Source of the DNA: Henckelia pumila
Taxonomy: Eukaryota > Streptophyta > Magnoliopsida > Lamiales > Gesneriaceae
Direction of reading: 5' to 3'
Assembly (NCBI RefSeq): GCF_033568475.1
Contig: NC_133122.1
Coordinates: 136,469,402 to 136,533,401 of the forward strand
DNA: 64,000 bases
This document shows, one piece after another, positions 60,921 to 64,000 of this stretch. Both the position numbers and the translations under genes were made by a program. The stretch's first letter is position 1. Each line of letters starts with the position of its first letter. Under the pieces are notes generated by a model. The model searched no databases. It was given only the letters and a program-made list of their open reading frames with translations, and was not told where the DNA came from.

Positions 60921-61282
60921 TGTCAAAGTTTCTGTCTTATCACTGCAATTGGTAGTTGCTGATCCCATAGTTTCACAAGCTGAAATCCTACGCACCTGTA
61001 GATCAATTTGTATCAGCAATTTCTTGAAGAATACAATATTAACACTGAACAAAGCCTGACAAAGAACCATAATTAATGACATACCAAGGCCTTGTCAGCC
61101 ATCATTTTTTTCATTGAGTACGCCAGACTGTAGGAAATTAAAGAGAAATCAAGCTCATGAATAACAAGATTGGAGATGGGAAAATGGTAGGTGGCTGATA
61201 ACAGACAATTTAATGACACACTTACGTCAAGGTTACTGCCAATGGAAGCCCTCCAAGAACAGCCAACAACAACAATCGTGAC
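60921..61282 (-). pseudogene. Captured exons of an autoinhibited (P2B) Ca2+-ATPase
   Basis: Exon pieces 61282-61226, 61127-61085 and 60995-60921, each with AG and GT borders and compatible phases. Together they cover the end of membrane segment 4 and the phosphorylation site of ACA-type pumps: VTIVVV, then GLPLAVTLT, LAYSMKKMMADKAL, VRRISACETMGSATT and SDKTETLT. Defects: a one-base insertion after VTIVVV, PEG read as LGG, and the invariant DKTGT motif changed to DKTET (phosphorylated Asp kept). Only about 55 residues of a roughly 1000-residue pump are present. Host ACA genes pump Ca2+ out of the cytosol; this piece cannot. Confidence 0.88.
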
Positions 61283-61430
61283 CTATACCAAACATCAGTC
61301 GGTGGACAAAAATGGCACCAAATGAACTATTTATTCAGAAATTAAAACTCACAGCAGCAGTTATGATGTGTATAAATCTGTAAATATTAGATTCTGTTGG
61401 GAATGTAAGAAGTACAGGTGAAGAAGGTAC

Positions 61431-61532
61431 CTGCAACAAACTGCTAGTAATGAAAGCTGTGTTGAAGCAAGCATAGAAGAGACGCCCTCCAATTAGTTTT
61501 TCATAGAAAATTATTCGAACATCTCCTCTAAT
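61431..61532 (-). pseudogene. Captured exon, tentatively a PTEN/formin-type C2 domain piece
   Basis: A clean exon of 34 codons between AG and GT: IRGDVRIIFYEKLIGG followed by RLFYACFNTAFITSSLLQ. The GDV.I...(F)YACFNTAFI pattern resembles the C2-like domain of PTEN/tensin and class II formins, but I am not certain of the donor. It has the same orientation as the Ca2+-ATPase pieces and lies upstream of them, so a joint transcript is possible. Confidence 0.55.
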
Positions 61533-62330
61533 CTGCTTGAATCTCAAAATGAATAAGTTTTTGTGGTGTTCAAGTGCGAAAATAGTCAACCATTTTAAAA
61601 AATATCAGAAAATCTTACTTGTACTATTTTCTCATAATCATAACCAAGACAACTCTTTTGGTAAATTATGGACCTTTCGGTACCGAAAATCATTTTCAGA
61701 ATATGTGTCACACAAAAAATAATAATAATAAAGTAGAATATGAACTAGCTTAGCGTGGAAGGTATAGACTTAACAACAAAGAGATTCAAGAAGTTAGAAT
61801 GTTGATTCGGATCAGTGGGAAATATAACTCACTCCAGCTACCTGACATTCAAGGGAAAAAAAAGGAGAAAAGGGGCAAAAAGAAAAACTATGTAAGGGCT
61901 CAATAGCTTGATCCTTGCACGACATGTATCAAAACTATAATAAAATATAAAATAAATTAAAATGAAATGAAATTCCTCTATTTTAAATTTAAGGGCTCAA
62001 TAGCTTGATCCTTGCACGAAGACATTATGAAATTTTAGCAAAAATTTCTCAACATCTTGGCAGAAATTTTAATTACTCTTCCAATCATGTACAATAGATT
62101 TTAAAAAAAGCGTTGTCTTTGATGAATAAAAAAAATATAACCACAACGCTTTTCACTAAAAGCGTTGTCTTTTAAAAAACGAGAACACTTTTCACTAAAA
62201 GCGTTGTCTTTTAAGTGTTGTGTTTGTGCATTTTTCTTGTAGTGAAGCATTGGGCTTGGCCGAGTGTACGTGCTCCTACAAGCGTGCGTCACACTTACAT
62301 TATAAGAAACTCTGAATGTCTATTATATAT

Positions 62331-63128
62331 TGTTGACCGGTGGTATTTTTTGTAGTTGAACTTCTATCTTTAAATTAGTTTTGTTAGTATTTTTTTGGAT
62401 TGCTTTGGAACACTATCTTTTGAATCTTGTGGTGATATTATCTTTCTGTTTTAGTGCTGTTAATATTTCATCTTGCTAGCCTTATCCTTTGAGTTGTTTT
62501 AAAAATCAAATTTGTCTTGATTGGGCTTAGATGATATTATTTGTGTGATTTTTCTTTCTTGAATAGATGTGATAAGATATCTGCAGGAGAGCATCATATA
62601 AAGAGGAGTGGAACGTGATTTTGGAGTGGACTTGCAAGTGCAAAAAATCGAATACATGTTCTACTGTGTGTTCTGATAGAAAGCAAGAGAAGCTCAGTGA
62701 ATATAACTAAAATATATTCTGTGTTGACAATTTGATTTTTTATGGTGATACAAGATTACAATTGATACTGGATACGTTCCTCGGGAGAGGAAGGTGATGT
62801 TCTCGGGAGAGGACAATTTGCGACTTTGAAGGGATTTCAAGCAAAGCAGATCAAGACGAGTGGTGCTCGCCAAATGACTTCAACAAATGTGTTCTTCATT
62901 AAGGCGTCATGAACAAGAGGAAGTCTTGTGGTTTTTGATTAAGTCCTAGTTGTAACACATTGAAATGTTTGTGAAATCATTTGAAATCTGGGCATGGCCT
63001 CGTAGACGTAGGTCTTTTGACCGAACTATGTTAAAAATCTCGTGTTCTTATTTTTATTCTTCTGCTACATATATTTTATTGTGTACTCTATATAAAGTAA
63101 ACAACTACAATCATAACATAGAATTTCA
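62331..63128 (+). repeat. Probable 5' LTR of the terminal Copia element
   Basis: Starts TGTTGACCGG and ends GAATTTCA, followed two bases later by a primer-site-like TGGCTTCAGAG (63131-63141). The GGCATGGCCTCGTAGACGTAGG and GACCGAAC words near its end are typical of plant Copia LTRs. The start is less certain because the second LTR lies outside the window. Confidence 0.55.
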
Positions 63129-63210
63129 ATTGGCTTCAGAGAGGTTCACTTTACCTAGTACTAAGTGAGATCCGAATAATTATTCTGTGTTTTTTTTTGT
63201 TGTTGCAGAG

Positions 63211-64000
63211 ATGGATTCTGGAAGAGAAGGAGGTTCTATGAACAAACCTCCACTCTTGGATGGGACTAATTACCCATTTTGGAAAGCAAGAATGAAAGCT
63301 TTCATTAAATCCGTTGATGAAAAAGCCTGGAGATCTATTGTGACAGGATGGACTCCTCCAATGGAAAAATTAGGTGAAGAAAAAGAGACCATATTGAAGA
63401 AAGAAGACAAGTGGACTGCAGATGAAGAACGACTTGGAATGGCTAATGCAAAATCTTTAAATGCCATTTTTATTGCTGTTGATATTAATCAGTTTAAACT
63501 AATATCTACTTGTGAATCTGCTAGGGATGCTTGGAATATTTTGGAGACAGCATATGAAGGGACAACAACTGTTAAAATTTCTAAACTTCAAATTCTAACT
63601 ACCAGGTTCGAAGAGCTGAAGATGGAGGAGGATGAGACTCTTAATGATTTCAACACGAAATTGTGTGATATTTCTAATGAAGCATTTGCTCTAGGAGAAA
63701 AATACTCAGATGCAAAACTTGTTCGAAAAACACTACGTTCGCTTCCAAAAAGATTTGACATGAAAGTTGCAGCAATTGAGGAAGCCAAAGACATTGATTC
63801 CATGCGTTTGGATGAGCTAATGGGATCACTGCTCACATTTGAATTGAAGTTTAAGCAAAAAAGAAAGGACAAAGGAATTGCCTTGAAAGCCGAAACTCAA
63901 AATATTGAGGGAAGTGATGTATCTGAAAATGAAAATGATTTGGTTGAGTCACTTGCTTTACTTACCAAAAATTTTACTAAAGTGTTGAAAAGAATGAAAA
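63211..64000 (+). CDS. Copia gag (UBN2 domain), runs off the window end
   Basis: Open for 263 codons from ATG (MDSGREGGSMNKPPLLDGTN) to the window edge without a stop. The UBN2/gag pattern is clear: LLDGTNYPFWKARMKAFI near the N-terminus, then W.ILETAYEGT, KLQILTTRFEELKM, DFNTKLCDISNEAF, LRSLPKRFDMKV and LMGSLLTFELK. The ATG lies two bases after a T-rich CAG, so gag may be translated from a spliced transcript. Because no lesion is seen, this copy may be intact; the zinc knuckle, protease, integrase and RT would lie beyond 64000. Confidence 0.85.
   Translation, partial: MDSGREGGSMNKPPLLDGTNYPFWKARMKAFIKSVDEKAWRSIVTGWTPPMEKLGEEKETILKKEDKWTADEERLGMANAKSLNAIFIAVDINQFKLISTCESARDAWNILETAYEGTTTVKISKLQILTTRFEELKMEEDETLNDFNTKLCDISNEAFALGEKYSDAKLVRKTLRSLPKRFDMKVAAIEEAKDIDSMRLDELMGSLLTFELKFKQKRKDKGIALKAETQNIEGSDVSENENDLVESLALLTKNFTKVLKRMK

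Larger units (their letters stand above)
60381..62244. mobile_element. Gene-capturing (Pack-type) CACTA element
   Basis: Perfect CACTA ends, CACTACAAGAAAAA and TTTTTCTTGTAGTG, with 3-bp target duplication AAG (60378-60380 and 62245-62247); 1864 bp. Subterminal blocks (60390-60745 and 62105-62225) are arrays of GACAACGCTTTTT / AAAAAGCGTTGTC. No transposase. The interior contains four exon-like pieces of host genes on the minus strand with preserved splice sites: three from a P2B Ca2+-ATPase and one of C2-like sequence. The clean ends and exact duplication suggest a fairly recent insertion. Confidence 0.93.
60149..62290 (-). pseudogene. Class III peroxidase exon fragment, split by a CACTA insertion
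   Basis: Two minus-strand pieces. The upstream piece (62245-62290) reads VGARTLGQAQC, the family's SGAHTIGQAQC, with the proximal-haem-His motif HT changed to RT. The downstream piece (60149-60380) reads [20 protein letters not shown], then [29 protein letters not shown] and [10 protein letters not shown], ending at STNSIV. The CACTA element lies exactly between QC and the next Phe, and the frame is continuous if the element and one AAG copy are disregarded. Class III peroxidases are secreted haem enzymes of the cell wall. The earlier exons, the distal His region and the last roughly 30 residues are missing, so the fragment was already incomplete, and the His-to-Arg change would abolish haem ligation. 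Confidence 0.88.

Noticed and set aside
1-64000. CRISPR arrays, bacterial operons, rRNA operon
   Set aside because: Nothing of the kind is seen; spliced genes and plant TEs explain the window. No tRNA gene was found by eye, but I cannot exclude one.

Overview
This is nuclear DNA from a flowering plant, most likely a eudicot: AT-rich, spliced genes with plant-type GT-AG introns, a plant selenoprotein-T homologue with Cys in place of selenocysteine, a plant mobile domain (PMD) gene, and dense nested transposable elements (TEs). All calls come from reading the sequence; no database search was possible. Two intact host genes were found, converging tail to tail at 47.8-58.3 kb: a SelT-like thioredoxin-fold gene (+, four exons) and a SAC8-like phosphoinositide phosphatase (-, twenty exons, 594 codons with the seventh intron read as a minor-class intron).

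Left part (1-24 kb): a solo Copia LTR (85-2045); a three-LTR tandem Copia array (2948-13364) that lacks reverse transcriptase and whose third LTR holds a 3.8 kb CACTA element; a truncated Copia pol and LTR (15676-16981); a hAT MITE (18526-18870); and a 5.0 kb MULE (18878-23910) whose left target duplication overlaps the end of the MITE. The MULE carries a decayed transposase and a spliced PMD gene whose 3' end runs antisense into the transposase.

Middle (24-47.6 kb): hAT-like repeats, then a nested stack. A large, non-coding Ty3/gypsy-type element (LARD-like) has a 5' LTR split by a 3.75 kb CACTA-like element, which itself contains a 5S-rRNA-like TRIM fragment and a perfect palindrome with a MITE in one arm. 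Its 3' LTR is split by a young, nearly intact Copia element (35532-44587) with a long GC-structured leader. Another degraded LTR element follows.

Right part (59-64 kb): a gypsy LTR related to the one above abuts a class III peroxidase exon. That exon is cut by a precise 1.86 kb CACTA insertion (target duplication AAG) that carries captured exons of a P2B Ca2+-ATPase and of a second, C2-like gene. A further Copia element begins at about 62.3 kb, and its gag frame runs off the window end.

The most unusual items are the MULE/PMD/antisense-transposase chimera, the gene-capturing CACTA inside the peroxidase exon, and a candidate AT-AA (U12-type) intron in the SAC8-like gene.
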